Assembly: GCA_016927905.1 (NCBI GenBank)
Contig: JAFGLW010000031.1
Location: forward strand, 1-64,000
Length of the DNA stretch: 64,000 nucleotides
Direction: 5' to 3'
Origin: a candidate division CSSED10-310 bacterium
GTDB lineage: Bacteria > CSSED10-310 > JAFGJC01
Shown: positions 53,168-62,393 of the stretch, piece by piece
Numbering within the stretch: the first letter of the stretch is position 1
How the letters are laid out: each line of letters begins with the position of its first letter
The notes under the pieces: generated by a model
What the model was told of the DNA's origin: nothing
The model's input: only the letters and a program-made list of their open reading frames with translations
Databases searched by the model: none
Made by a program: the position numbers and the translations under genes

Positions 53168-54106
53168 ATGAAAGTCAAATTCCATCCCGATAGTTTCATG
53201 GGTCGCATTGTAGAACCGGGCGGGCTGCCTGCCATCACCGTTGCCGTTTGTGTCTACAACGGCGCGGTAACGATCGAATCGTGCCTGGAAAGTCTGATGA
53301 ACCTGGAGTATCCACGGGACCGGATCACCATTCTGGTGGTGGACGATGGGTCGACCGACCGCACTCCGGAAATCATCAGGCGGTTTCCCGTCCGCTGCAT
53401 AACCGGGGAAAATCGTGGTGTCGCCCACGCCCGGAATACGGCCCTCGCCCATGCCGAAACGGATTTGATCGCGTTCATCGATGCGGACTGCCGGGCCGAT
53501 TCCCGTTGGCTGGTTGACTTGGTGCCCCTGTTCGATCAAGCACAAACCGGGGTGGTGGGAGGAAAAATCGTGACTCCCGGGGAACATCCGCTGGCCCGGT
53601 ATTACCAGATCCGGCGGATTGTTTCCAACGAGGAATTTTCCGGAGATTACCCCTTTTCCCCACCATTTCTGGCCACGGCCAACGTCATGTTCCGCCGGGA
53701 TCTCGTCGTCGGGATGGGCGGATTCAATCCCGCTTTCCGAGCGGGTGAAGACGCCGATCTGTGCTGGCGGATTCAACAAACAGGATATCGGATTGTCTAT
53801 ATCCCCGCGGGAACCGTGTATCACCATCACCGCACGACACTGCGTGAATTGTTCCGGCAGGCTGTTCTGTACGGATGCGGGGGAGTGCAGTTGTATGCCC
53901 ATCATCGGAACCGTATGGGCTGGAAACGCTGGATCTGGTGGGGTCTGTATGCCCGTTGGCTCATGGCGGCATGCAGTGTTCCCCCGGGTATTTTCCGGAA
54001 AACTCCCCTGGGAAGGCGTATGGCGATCTATGATACGGTCCGCCTGACGGGAGTCGTCTGGGGCAGATTGAAAGGTGCGTTCCAGTTCAGGGTGGGCATA
54101 TTGTAG
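53168..54106 (+). CDS. Glycosyltransferase family 2
   Basis: This protein of about 312 residues shows the GT2 motifs ITVAVCVYNGAVTIESCL, VVDDGSTDRT, DADC(R) and, further on, the ED of GEDADLCWRIQQTGYRI. The start is ATG 53168; the TTG at 53159 is an alternative. There is a helical C-terminus (RWIWWGLYARWLMAA) that may tether it to the membrane. It probably adds a sugar to the polysaccharide made by the neighbours. Confidence 0.93.
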   Translation: MKVKFHPDSFMGRIVEPGGLPAITVAVCVYNGAVTIESCLESLMNLEYPRDRITILVVDDGSTDRTPEIIRRFPVRCITGENRGVAHARNTALAHAETDLIAFIDADCRADSRWLVDLVPLFDQAQTGVVGGKIVTPGEHPLARYYQIRRIVSNEEFSGDYPFSPPFLATANVMFRRDLVVGMGGFNPAFRAGEDADLCWRIQQTGYRIVYIPAGTVYHHHRTTLRELFRQAVLYGCGGVQLYAHHRNRMGWKRWIWWGLYARWLMAACSVPPGIFRKTPLGRRMAIYDTVRLTGVVWGRLKGAFQFRVGIL

Positions 54107-54112
54107 CACCGG

Positions 54113-55594
54113 TCAAAACGCACCCCTGCCGGAAATCACCACCGGTATCGTCCGGAGAATGATCCACAAATCCAGCAGGATGGAATGTTTCCGAATATAA
54201 TAGATATCGTATTTGACGCGATCCGCCAGGGAAGTTGTTCCCCGGCACATGATCTGCTGCATACCGGTAATCCCCGGCTTGATCTTCAGCCTCCGGCGCT
54301 GCCAGATGTTGTACTTGTCCACCAGTTGGGTCTCTTCAGGACGCGGCCCGACAACACTCATGTCGCCGATCAAAACATTCCAGAACTGGGGAATTTCATC
54401 CAGGCTGGTCCGCCGCAGGAATTTACCGATCCGCGTGATCCTGGGATCATCTTTCAACTTGAAAACAGGTTCTTCCAGACCGTTCAAATCAACCAGTTGA
54501 TTCAATGCGGTCTCGGCATCGCCATGCATGGTTCTGAACTTGAACATCTTGAAAGGTTTCCCGCCGGCTCCTGCCCGGATCTGAGTGAAAATCACCGGGC
54601 CCGCGGAATCCAGACGAATCAGAATCAGGATGATCACCGACAGAGGCAGCGTCACCAGCAGGAGTGTCCCGGAGAAAAGAATATCGAACAACCGCTTGAA
54701 CACGAGATTCAATTCGTACATCGGTTCTTCACGAACTGCCACCAGAGGTAGCCCGTCCAGATCACTCATGTCGGCAAAATCGATCAGCAGGTCGTATACG
54801 CGGGGAACCATCTTGACCAGAATACCCAGTGATTCACACGTGGAAACAATTTCAAGAAGCCGGAAATGACTGATCTCCGCCTCGGAAATGAACACTTCGT
54901 CCACCTGATACCGGTCGATGGCCGTTCTGAAATCGTCCAGCGATCCCACATAAGGATAACCCTCAAGATCGACCATGTTGTCCAGGTTGGATGTCATGAA
55001 CCCGATCACCCGGTAACCCAGGCCCCGGTTCTCAACCAGCTTTCTCACGACAATCCCGGCCATTTCCCCGCTGCCGACAATCAGAACGCGGCTGATATCC
55101 CAGCCTTTTTGGTGGTACCGCCGTTCCAGATGCAACACCAGGTACCGCCAGGCGGTTACGAACAGGATGCTCAACATATACGAATAGAAAAATACGATTC
55201 GGGAATATTCGAAATCCGGGGTGCGTGTAAAAAAGGTCAGGGATGTGACAATGATGAAACACACCGTGAGTGCTTTGGTCAGTTCCCGGATCTCATCCAG
55301 AAACCATCGCGCCCGGTCCCGTCGGTAAAGGTGAAACAGATTGAACAGAATCAGCAGGAAATAATCAATGAACCCGGCGGCCTGAACATAGGGTTTGAGC
55401 GGAGCGATCGGGAACGGTGTGACCCAGCCGCTCTGGACACCCAGCTGCATCTTGAAACGGAAATAATAACCCAGTGCGATCGCCGAATCGATCAGGACCA
55501 GATCGGTCAAACCGATCAGTATCGTCATCATATTCTGGCGCCAACGCTTGGTACGAAGCCTTTCCCGGCTGGTCGATCCGGGAATTTTACCCAT
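54113..55594 (-). CDS. Undecaprenyl-phosphate glycosyl-1-phosphate transferase (WbaP/EpsE-type)
   Basis: This protein of about 493 residues has four or more N-terminal helices and a CoA-binding-like Rossmann domain (RVLIVGSGEMAGIVVRKL). The C-terminal catalytic part reads KRLFDILFSGTLLLVTLPLS, FTQIRAGAGGKPFKMFKFRTM and IPQFWNVLIGDMSVVGPRPE. It starts polysaccharide assembly by moving a sugar phosphate onto undecaprenyl phosphate. I start it at ATG 55594; ATG 55627 would add 11 residues. Confidence 0.95.
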   Translation of the reverse strand: MGKIPGSTSRERLRTKRWRQNMMTILIGLTDLVLIDSAIALGYYFRFKMQLGVQSGWVTPFPIAPLKPYVQAAGFIDYFLLILFNLFHLYRRDRARWFLDEIRELTKALTVCFIIVTSLTFFTRTPDFEYSRIVFFYSYMLSILFVTAWRYLVLHLERRYHQKGWDISRVLIVGSGEMAGIVVRKLVENRGLGYRVIGFMTSNLDNMVDLEGYPYVGSLDDFRTAIDRYQVDEVFISEAEISHFRLLEIVSTCESLGILVKMVPRVYDLLIDFADMSDLDGLPLVAVREEPMYELNLVFKRLFDILFSGTLLLVTLPLSVIILILIRLDSAGPVIFTQIRAGAGGKPFKMFKFRTMHGDAETALNQLVDLNGLEEPVFKLKDDPRITRIGKFLRRTSLDEIPQFWNVLIGDMSVVGPRPEETQLVDKYNIWQRRRLKIKPGITGMQQIMCRGTTSLADRVKYDIYYIRKHSILLDLWIILRTIPVVISGRGAF

Positions 55595-55691
55595 ATCAGG
55601 TCTCGATTCCTGCTGTCCGGTGGTCAATTGATCGCGTCCGTCTCCGGCACCGATTGTCCAAGGTCACGGTGCGGTTGTCAATTGCCGAAAC

Positions 55692-56675
55692 TTACCGGCT
55701 TACATCGGCCCGTTTACCCATGAATATTCCCGCCGCCATCCCCATGCCCAGGCCCCAGGAACGGATCAGCATGAAAAAGGGCGCAGACAGGGTGAGCGGG
55801 AGATCGCGCTTGCCGGCGCATTCCCGGATCTCCCTGTATCCCAGGCCGATGAAACCGGCCAGAAGAACGAAAAAAAACGACCAGCCAAGCCAGGGAACCA
55901 TTGCCAATCCAACCGGCAGAATCAATGCAACCGGAATCTGGAGTTTCAGCTCCTGTGGTGTATGGGTGTCGCGAACCATCTTGTCCGGATGATTCTTCAC
56001 AACTTTCATCTTCCAGAACCCGATGTTGTACTTTTTCCTGTGATATGATTTCAACGAATCCGCATGGGTATGCCGGACAACCGCCCGGGGAACAAACACC
56101 ATTTTATATCCGGCTTCATGCATCCGGAAGGAAAACTCCTGATCTTCCACTGAAGCGCCGGGAAATGATTCGTCATATCCGTTCAGAGTCAGAAATACAT
56201 CCCTGCGAAATCCGGCGGAATAAGTGTCAATAAAATCGATCCGGTCGAACCGGGCCATATACCGGTACTTGGATTCGTATTCAGCCTGAACGAACCGGGC
56301 GGTCAGATCGGTCTGATCGGTACGGTATGTCCCTTTGACACCCGACACCGTCCGGTCTTCGAAAGGCTGTACCATTTGATGGATCCAGTCGGGCTCGGGG
56401 CGGCAATCGGCATCGGTGAACAGTATGATTTCCCCCCGGGCCGCCACAGCACCCGCATTCCGGGCTGCTGCCGGGCCCCGGGGATCCGTTCTCACCACAA
56501 TTGCTCCGGCCGTCTTCGCAATCGACCCGGTTTCATCCCCGGACCCGTCATCTACAACGATGATCTCGAACCGGGCGGGATCGAAGTTCTGCGTTTTCAG
56601 GGCTTCGATACACCCGGAGATCATGCCGGAGGCGTTACGGGCGGGAACGATGACGGAAATTTCGATTGACGGCAT
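55692..56675 (-). CDS. Glycosyltransferase family 2 with C-terminal membrane helices
   Basis: This protein of about 327 residues, started at ATG 56675, has ISVIVPARNASGMISGCIEAL, VVDDGSGDET, TDADCRPEPDW and the GASVEDQEFSFRMHEAGYKM segment. C-terminal hydrophobic segments (PVALILPVGLAMVPWLGWSFFFVLLAGFIGLGY, in two helices) suggest membrane attachment. It is divergent from the radical SAM gene with a 97-base gap. The product is probably part of the same polysaccharide. Confidence 0.93.
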   Translation of the reverse strand: MPSIEISVIVPARNASGMISGCIEALKTQNFDPARFEIIVVDDGSGDETGSIAKTAGAIVVRTDPRGPAAARNAGAVAARGEIILFTDADCRPEPDWIHQMVQPFEDRTVSGVKGTYRTDQTDLTARFVQAEYESKYRYMARFDRIDFIDTYSAGFRRDVFLTLNGYDESFPGASVEDQEFSFRMHEAGYKMVFVPRAVVRHTHADSLKSYHRKKYNIGFWKMKVVKNHPDKMVRDTHTPQELKLQIPVALILPVGLAMVPWLGWSFFFVLLAGFIGLGYREIRECAGKRDLPLTLSAPFFMLIRSWGLGMGMAAGIFMGKRADVSR

Positions 56676-56772
56676 CGCTTGACAGTGTAAAAGAACACGA
56701 ACCATCTTTCCACAGAGAATCTCAGCATTCAGAGGCTTGGGTGGTGTCCGCGTTTGTGGTATTGTTGCGGCC

Positions 56773-58245
56773 ATGCCCGGAAAACCTTCCATCGTCTTGA
56801 TATCGCTTCAGAATTGTTTCATTGATTTCGGAGTCCGTTATATCGCTGCAGCCTGCCGAAAAAAGGGAATGAATGTGGAAGTGATCTGGCTGTTGAGGGA
56901 ACCCGAGGATTTCCTGGATGACAGGGAATGCTCGATCATCGCGTCCTGGATCCGCGACGGCGGGTTCGATCTGGCGGGTATCGGTCTCATGTCATTGGTC
57001 TTCAGCCGTGCCGCGAAACTGACCCGAGCGATTCAAAACGACGCCCGGATACCGGTGATATGGGGAGGCATCCAGCCCATCCTGGCCCCGGAAAAATGCC
57101 TGGAGTGGGCGGATTATGTCTGCACCGGCGACGGCGAGGAGGCCGTCCCGGAATTACTCCGACGGCTGTCATCCGGCACACCGGTCGGCACCATAGACAA
57201 CATCTGGTACCGGAACGACTCGGAACTTGTGAAAACAGGCTGGAATCTCGTGAACGACCTGAACAATGTGTCGTTTCCAGATTACGAGCTGGACCACCAC
57301 TGGATCTTCGAGAATGGTTCGGTTCGGAAACTGACGATCCAGCGGATGCGGAAGACCATGCCCTGGGGTTTCGGACGCCACTATGTCATTTCATCCCGTG
57401 GATGCCCTTACAATTGCACCTACTGCATCAATTCAGCATTGCAGAAACTCATGGGTGAAAAGCATTTTCTGAGAATACGCACGGTCGACAATGTCATGCG
57501 GGAAATCGACGCCATTATCCAGACCTTCCCCTTTCTGGATGTCTTTGCCATCATGGATGATTCATTCTTTTTCAAACCCGGCCGCTGGATTGAGGACTTC
57601 TGCGACCGCTTCCGCCGGACCGGAAAAAAATTCGGTTGCCTGATGCATCCCAAAACAGTTGAGCGTGAACGGGTTGAAATGCTGGTCGATGCGGGATTGA
57701 TCGGTATCCAGATGGGACTGCAATCCGGTTCGGAATTTACCTCCCGGCAAATCTTCAACCGGCCCGAACCGGTTTCGGAGTTCTTCCGGGCAACCCGCAT
57801 ACTCGACGAATTCATGGACAGGATCCAGGCCCGCACCTACGATGTGATCGTCGACAATCCATTCGAATCGGAGGTGGACCAAGAGCAGACCATCCGGGTG
57901 CTGGCGTCCTGCAAGAAACCGTTCCTGCTCGATCTGTTCTCCCTGACGCTGTATCCGGGCAGTGAATTGTACGAACGGGCCCGGAAAGAAGGCAAACTGG
58001 ATGATCCCGCCGTATTGCAGGAAGACAAGAACTTCCTGAAAATCAAACCGACACTGCTCAACCGGTTGACTTTCATGACCCACACCACACCGGAAAGGGT
58101 GATTCTGTTCTTCCTGAACAACCGGAAAACCCTTTGGGGACGGATTGTGTTCTTCCTTTATTATCATTCGTGGGAAAACGGATTGAGAGTTATGTTGAGA
58201 CGAACCAAACGATCCGTTATCAAACTGCTCGGATATAGTACCTAG
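56773..58245 (+). CDS. B12-binding radical SAM protein
   Basis: This 490-residue protein has an N-terminal cobalamin-binding-like domain (residues 1-135, GFDLAGIGLMSLVFSRAAKL, PVIWGGIQP) and a radical SAM domain with Cys211-x3-Cys215-x2-Cys218 (SRGCPYNCTYC). Such enzymes (P-methylase/HpnP/BchE type) methylate or rearrange unreactive carbons. A substrate is not readable. It is next to polysaccharide genes and overlaps the start of a spermidine-synthase-like gene by 1 base, so a modified sugar or lipid product is possible. The start is ATG 56773. Confidence 0.93.
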   Translation: MPGKPSIVLISLQNCFIDFGVRYIAAACRKKGMNVEVIWLLREPEDFLDDRECSIIASWIRDGGFDLAGIGLMSLVFSRAAKLTRAIQNDARIPVIWGGIQPILAPEKCLEWADYVCTGDGEEAVPELLRRLSSGTPVGTIDNIWYRNDSELVKTGWNLVNDLNNVSFPDYELDHHWIFENGSVRKLTIQRMRKTMPWGFGRHYVISSRGCPYNCTYCINSALQKLMGEKHFLRIRTVDNVMREIDAIIQTFPFLDVFAIMDDSFFFKPGRWIEDFCDRFRRTGKKFGCLMHPKTVERERVEMLVDAGLIGIQMGLQSGSEFTSRQIFNRPEPVSEFFRATRILDEFMDRIQARTYDVIVDNPFESEVDQEQTIRVLASCKKPFLLDLFSLTLYPGSELYERARKEGKLDDPAVLQEDKNFLKIKPTLLNRLTFMTHTTPERVILFFLNNRKTLWGRIVFFLYYHSWENGLRVMLRRTKRSVIKLLGYST

Positions 58246-60770
58246 TGGCAGCTAAACCATCCGACTGGCATGACCGGGCGGGGATATTCCTGGTGGCTTT
58301 CGCGGGTCTTGCGTTTGAATTACTCGTTATCCGCTGCCTGTCCATCACCATGTGGTATCATCTTGCATTCATGGTCATCAGCGTGGCCATGCTGGGTTTC
58401 GGGGCTTCCGGAACCTTGACCGCATTCATTCCGAAATCCCGGATGGCGTCGCGGCCCGATTACCCGGTTCGGACCGCATTCGTTTTTTCATTGAGTATGG
58501 TATTTACGCTGGCCTGTCTGGCACGGTTGAATCCGAACCTGTTCAATATCGGAACAAACCATTCCGTGGTCCTGACACTGGGCCTGATCTATCTGCTCCT
58601 GGCAATCCCTTTTTTTTTCGCCGGACTGACGGTTGCCCTCCTGCTGAAGGAACACCCGGAAAAATCACCGGTTCTGTATGGCGCTGATCTGGCCGGCGCC
58701 GGCATGGGGTGCCTGATGTTGACACCCCTGTTCCGGCTGGCGGGGCTTCCGGGAGCTGTTTTCCTTTTTGCAGCCGCGACGGCGCTGGGAGTCTTTTTTT
58801 TCAGCCTGAAGCGGTACCGCCCCATGAGGACACCGGCTCTGGTGGCAGCCGCTCTCCTGGCTGCGGCATCACCTTGGGCGAAAGATTGGATCCGGATCGA
58901 ACCCGGACCGGATAAAATGCTGGCCTTCTTATCCAAAAACAGCACATCACCGTTTAAAACGCTGTTCCAACGAATTCAGCAGCAGATATCCGACGATCAG
59001 ACAGGTTCTCTGGATCCGGGCGGCGACTGGCCACCCCTCGAATTATTGTCTACCACCTGGGACAGACTCTGCCGGATTGACGTCGCAGCCTATCCGGATC
59101 GTCATGCCATCTATGGAATCGGAATGGCCACCACATTTAAAGATACTTTGCCGGGACAGATCATGATCACACAGGACGGCGATGCGGCGACCTTTATCAC
59201 CCGGCACGACGGTGATTTTTCCAAGACCGGCTTCATCGACCGGTTCCTGTACGGTCTGCCTTATTCCTTCAGGAAATATGGAACTGCCCTGATCATCGGC
59301 GCCGGGGGGGGGGCCGATGTACTGGCCGCACTCAAATACGGTTCCCGTTCCATCCACGCAATCGAACTCAATCCCGCCACAATCCGGGCGGTAAAACGGG
59401 ATCATGCCGATTTCGCCGGTCACATTTATTCCCATCCCAGTGTCACCGTCACCGTCGGTGAAGGCCGGAGCGTGGTCAGACGGTCCGGACAATCCTATGA
59501 CCTGATTCAGATGACCGGAGTCGATACCTGGGCTTCCTCCTCCCAGGGCGCATACGTCCTGAGCGAAAATTTCCTGTATACCGTGGAAGCGTTCGGAGAT
59601 TATTACGAGCATTTGAACGAGGGCGGGATCCTGTCGATTGTCCGGGCACGGTTTTTGATTCCGCGTGAGACATTGAGATTATGTTCCCTGGCCATTGAGA
59701 TGCTGGCTCAAAAGGGTATCGACGATCCCGAAAATCGTATCCTGGTTGTCACCGAACCCATCCTGGCTCCGAATGTGTATGCCGGATTCATGCTGAAAAA
59801 GGGATGCTGGTCTCCACATGAAATCAAAAATATCGACCGGTTCTGCTCCGGTTCCGGATTCAAGATCGCCGGGGGACCCGGATGTCGGGTCACCACCCCG
59901 TTCTCCGTGCTCCTGGCTTCCCGGGAACGGGATCGGATCTACCGCGAATACCCGTTTGATATCCGGCCGGTCACGGACAACAATCCCTATTTTTTCAAAC
60001 TGCATCGATGGTCGCATTTTCGAATGCCGCAGCCCATGGCCAGAGTTTTGGGGATCGATCTGGGCAACCGACCCGGAAGCGGCCACGATTCCGGTCTGGG
60101 AATCCTGCTTTTCCTGCTTTTGCAGGCTGTAATTCTGAGTCTGATTCTGATTATAATACCATTTTTCCGAACAACCTCCGCTCAGCCTGTGACGGACCGA
60201 TGGAATACCGGAATCTTTTTCGGAGGAATCGGGCTGGGATTCATGTTCATTGAAATCACACTGATACAGCACCTGACGCTGTTTCTGGGATATCCGACCC
60301 GTTCCATCACCATCACCCTGTGTTTTCTGCTGATCGGTTCGGGAATCGGATCGCTCCGGTCGGGAACCCTGGATATTCGCAGACGGTCTCATCCGATCTG
60401 TCTGGGTATCGTCATGATCGTTCTTTCCACGGCATATGCATTCGGACTTCCGGTGCTGTCCCGGAATTTACTCTTTCTTCCGGATGGCTTCCGTATGCTG
60501 CTCGCCGCCGCGCTGGTCGCCTGCCCCGGATATGTCATGGGTTTCTTCTTCCCGCTCGGTGTGCGGGCTGCCGGGTACCGGTCCGACGATGCCGTCGGTT
60601 GGGCCTGGTGTGTCAACGGGTGTGCATCGGTCCTCGGTTCGATTCTCGCCGCATTCATCTCGATTGTTTCGGGATTCCGAACGGTTTTTCTGCTGGGAGG
60701 ACTCCTTTACCTTATCGCCGGGACAACCGGGCGAAAACTGGTGCCCGGAGATATCAGGAAGTTTTCATGA
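58245..60770 (+). CDS. Polytopic membrane protein with spermidine-synthase-like domain
   Basis: This 841-residue protein starts at GTG 58245. It has membrane helices at residues about 12-220 and again after about 620, with a SAM-dependent domain between (LIIGAGGGADVLAALKYGS; AIELNPATIRAVKRD; LIQMTGVDTWASS; YTVEAFGDYYEHL). It is a longer paralogue of the 30098-32212 protein. The methyltransferase-like fold is intact, but its substrate is unknown. It is coupled to the radical SAM gene upstream and to the NAT-like gene downstream (ATGA overlap). Confidence 0.88.
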   Translation: MAAKPSDWHDRAGIFLVAFAGLAFELLVIRCLSITMWYHLAFMVISVAMLGFGASGTLTAFIPKSRMASRPDYPVRTAFVFSLSMVFTLACLARLNPNLFNIGTNHSVVLTLGLIYLLLAIPFFFAGLTVALLLKEHPEKSPVLYGADLAGAGMGCLMLTPLFRLAGLPGAVFLFAAATALGVFFFSLKRYRPMRTPALVAAALLAAASPWAKDWIRIEPGPDKMLAFLSKNSTSPFKTLFQRIQQQISDDQTGSLDPGGDWPPLELLSTTWDRLCRIDVAAYPDRHAIYGIGMATTFKDTLPGQIMITQDGDAATFITRHDGDFSKTGFIDRFLYGLPYSFRKYGTALIIGAGGGADVLAALKYGSRSIHAIELNPATIRAVKRDHADFAGHIYSHPSVTVTVGEGRSVVRRSGQSYDLIQMTGVDTWASSSQGAYVLSENFLYTVEAFGDYYEHLNEGGILSIVRARFLIPRETLRLCSLAIEMLAQKGIDDPENRILVVTEPILAPNVYAGFMLKKGCWSPHEIKNIDRFCSGSGFKIAGGPGCRVTTPFSVLLASRERDRIYREYPFDIRPVTDNNPYFFKLHRWSHFRMPQPMARVLGIDLGNRPGSGHDSGLGILLFLLLQAVILSLILIIIPFFRTTSAQPVTDRWNTGIFFGGIGLGFMFIEITLIQHLTLFLGYPTRSITITLCFLLIGSGIGSLRSGTLDIRRRSHPICLGIVMIVLSTAYAFGLPVLSRNLLFLPDGFRMLLAAALVACPGYVMGFFFPLGVRAAGYRSDDAVGWAWCVNGCASVLGSILAAFISIVSGFRTVFLLGGLLYLIAGTTGRKLVPGDIRKFS

Positions 60771-61636
60771 ACGATTTCACGAAGGAAACCGGGAACTTTC
60801 AACCGTTCCCCCCGCCGAATTCGCTCCGGCAGCAACCGCATATCCTGCCCCAATTCGAGATGATTTTCGGGCCGACGGACCGGTCGGTTACCCTGAAAAA
60901 TCTTCAGCACATCGCCGAATGTTTTGCACTGATACCGTATGAAAACATCACCAAAATCCTCCGAATTCAATCCATATCCGATCCGTTATCCCGGCTGCGC
61001 CTGCCCGACGTGGTCCTGAGTGACTACCGCCTTTACAGAACCGGAGGCACATGCTTTTCCCTCGTTTATTGCCTTAAAAACATTCTCCAGGAGTGCGGAT
61101 ACCGATGCGCAGTACACCTGGCGGATCTCGGTTCATCACATAACAATCATTGCGCCCTGGTCATTCAACAGGAGCGGGATTCGCATCTCATCGACCCGGG
61201 ATACCTGATCACCACGCCCCTGAAGATACCAGATACCGGTCATGCCGTTCATCCCACCCGCTTGTATCCGGTTCGGCTTGAAAAAAATCAGATGGATGGA
61301 TCCTATTACCTTTCCACGCTGGAACCGGAAGGTGAAAAATTTCGGTACCGGCTGCATCCCCATCCGGTTTCAGAACGGGATTTCACCGCCCTCTGGATCG
61401 ATTCCTTTTCCTGGAACATGATGCATTCGCTGCTGATAACAAAGAGTTCCGAACAGGGACGGGTCTATCTCCATGATCGGCATGTCCGCTATTTCACCCG
61501 GGAGGGGAAACGGGGATCGAAGATCAGGGAAAACCCGGATGAAACCATCGCAGCGATTTCCGGGATCAACCTGGACCTGGTGCAGAAAGCCCGGCGATAC
61601 CTGGCCCAGTCCAAGACCGGCCTCAGGGGCAGATAG
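60767..61636 (+). CDS. Arylamine N-acetyltransferase-like (NAT) protein
   Basis: This 289-residue protein has a NAT-type catalytic triad: Cys96 (RTGGTCFSLVYCL, standing for the RGGYC of the family), His128 (SHNNHCALV) and Asp143 (LIDPGY). NAT enzymes transfer an acyl group from CoA to arylamines and related amines. The change from RGGxC to TGGTC and the non-canonical sequence after it suggest a divergent member whose substrate may not be an arylamine. It overlaps the spermidine-synthase-like gene, so it may act on the same product. Confidence 0.8.
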   Translation: MNDFTKETGNFQPFPPPNSLRQQPHILPQFEMIFGPTDRSVTLKNLQHIAECFALIPYENITKILRIQSISDPLSRLRLPDVVLSDYRLYRTGGTCFSLVYCLKNILQECGYRCAVHLADLGSSHNNHCALVIQQERDSHLIDPGYLITTPLKIPDTGHAVHPTRLYPVRLEKNQMDGSYYLSTLEPEGEKFRYRLHPHPVSERDFTALWIDSFSWNMMHSLLITKSSEQGRVYLHDRHVRYFTREGKRGSKIRENPDETIAAISGINLDLVQKARRYLAQSKTGLRGR

Positions 61637-61642
61637 ACCGCT

Positions 61643-62173
61643 ATGGGCAAGCCTGCGCCACCCGCTCCGGTGAAATTGTTCACCGGCATCCTGTGCAACC
61701 GAACGGAACCGCCTCCGGAGATCCAGATCAGGCTGGAACGGGCTCTGGGTCCTGTCGACTACAAAAGTCCCCGATTTCCCTTCGACCTGACGGATTACTA
61801 CGACCGGGAAATGGGCACCGGAATCGGGAGATGGTTCTGGAGTTTCGAAAAACCGATCGACCCGGGGCAGCTCCCGGAAATCAAGCTGCTTACCAACAAG
61901 ATCGAGGCGTTATTTGCCGAAGGGAACAGACGAACGGTCAATCTGGATCCGGGATACCTGGATTTTCACAAGGTGATTCTGGCGTCCGTCAAGGACAGGG
62001 CACAGAAGATATATCTGGATAAAGGGGTGTATGCCGATCCGACACTTTTCTATATCAAAGGCGGATTTCACTCCTACGAATGGTCCCTGCCTGATTTCAA
62101 AACCCCCGTGTATTATCCCGTTTTTCACCGGATCCGTGAGCTTTACAGGTTAGCGATGAAGGAGACTGCTTAA
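61643..62173 (+). CDS. DUF4416 protein
   Basis: This 176-residue protein matches the DUF4416 family in its core: VKLFTGILCN, TDYYDREMGTGIGRWFWSFEK, KLLTNKIEALF, RTVNLDPGYLDFHKVILASVKD, IYLDKGVYADPTLFYI. The family is common in anaerobic bacteria and its function is not established. It precedes a small ORF and accD. The stop overlaps the ATG of the next ORF (TAATG). Confidence 0.9.
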   Translation: MGKPAPPAPVKLFTGILCNRTEPPPEIQIRLERALGPVDYKSPRFPFDLTDYYDREMGTGIGRWFWSFEKPIDPGQLPEIKLLTNKIEALFAEGNRRTVNLDPGYLDFHKVILASVKDRAQKIYLDKGVYADPTLFYIKGGFHSYEWSLPDFKTPVYYPVFHRIRELYRLAMKETA

Positions 62174-62322
62174 TGGAATTGCGGTTTTTCAGAAAAACAG
62201 CGGTACCGGTTCTGATTTTTCACATGAAACCGCAATACATGCACGAGACCGATGATGAGATCAACCGGATTGACGACTTCGATATTCAACTGGTCAGCCC
62301 GGACATGATCTGCAATTTTTAG
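62173..62322 (+). CDS. Short ORF of 49 residues, unknown
   Basis: The ATG at 62173 overlaps the DUF4416 stop as TAATG and the frame runs to TAG 62322. The peptide begins MELRFFRKTAVPVLIFHMKP and ends in an acidic stretch and VSPDMICNF. The stop-start overlap favours translation. No domain is recognised. Confidence 0.5.
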   Translation: MELRFFRKTAVPVLIFHMKPQYMHETDDEINRIDDFDIQLVSPDMICNF

Positions 62323-62393
62323 TTGGATCGAACCGCCAATTATCGTACAATTCGGGATTGAGCCTGCGGGACAATCAAGTTGGAGTGCGGATC

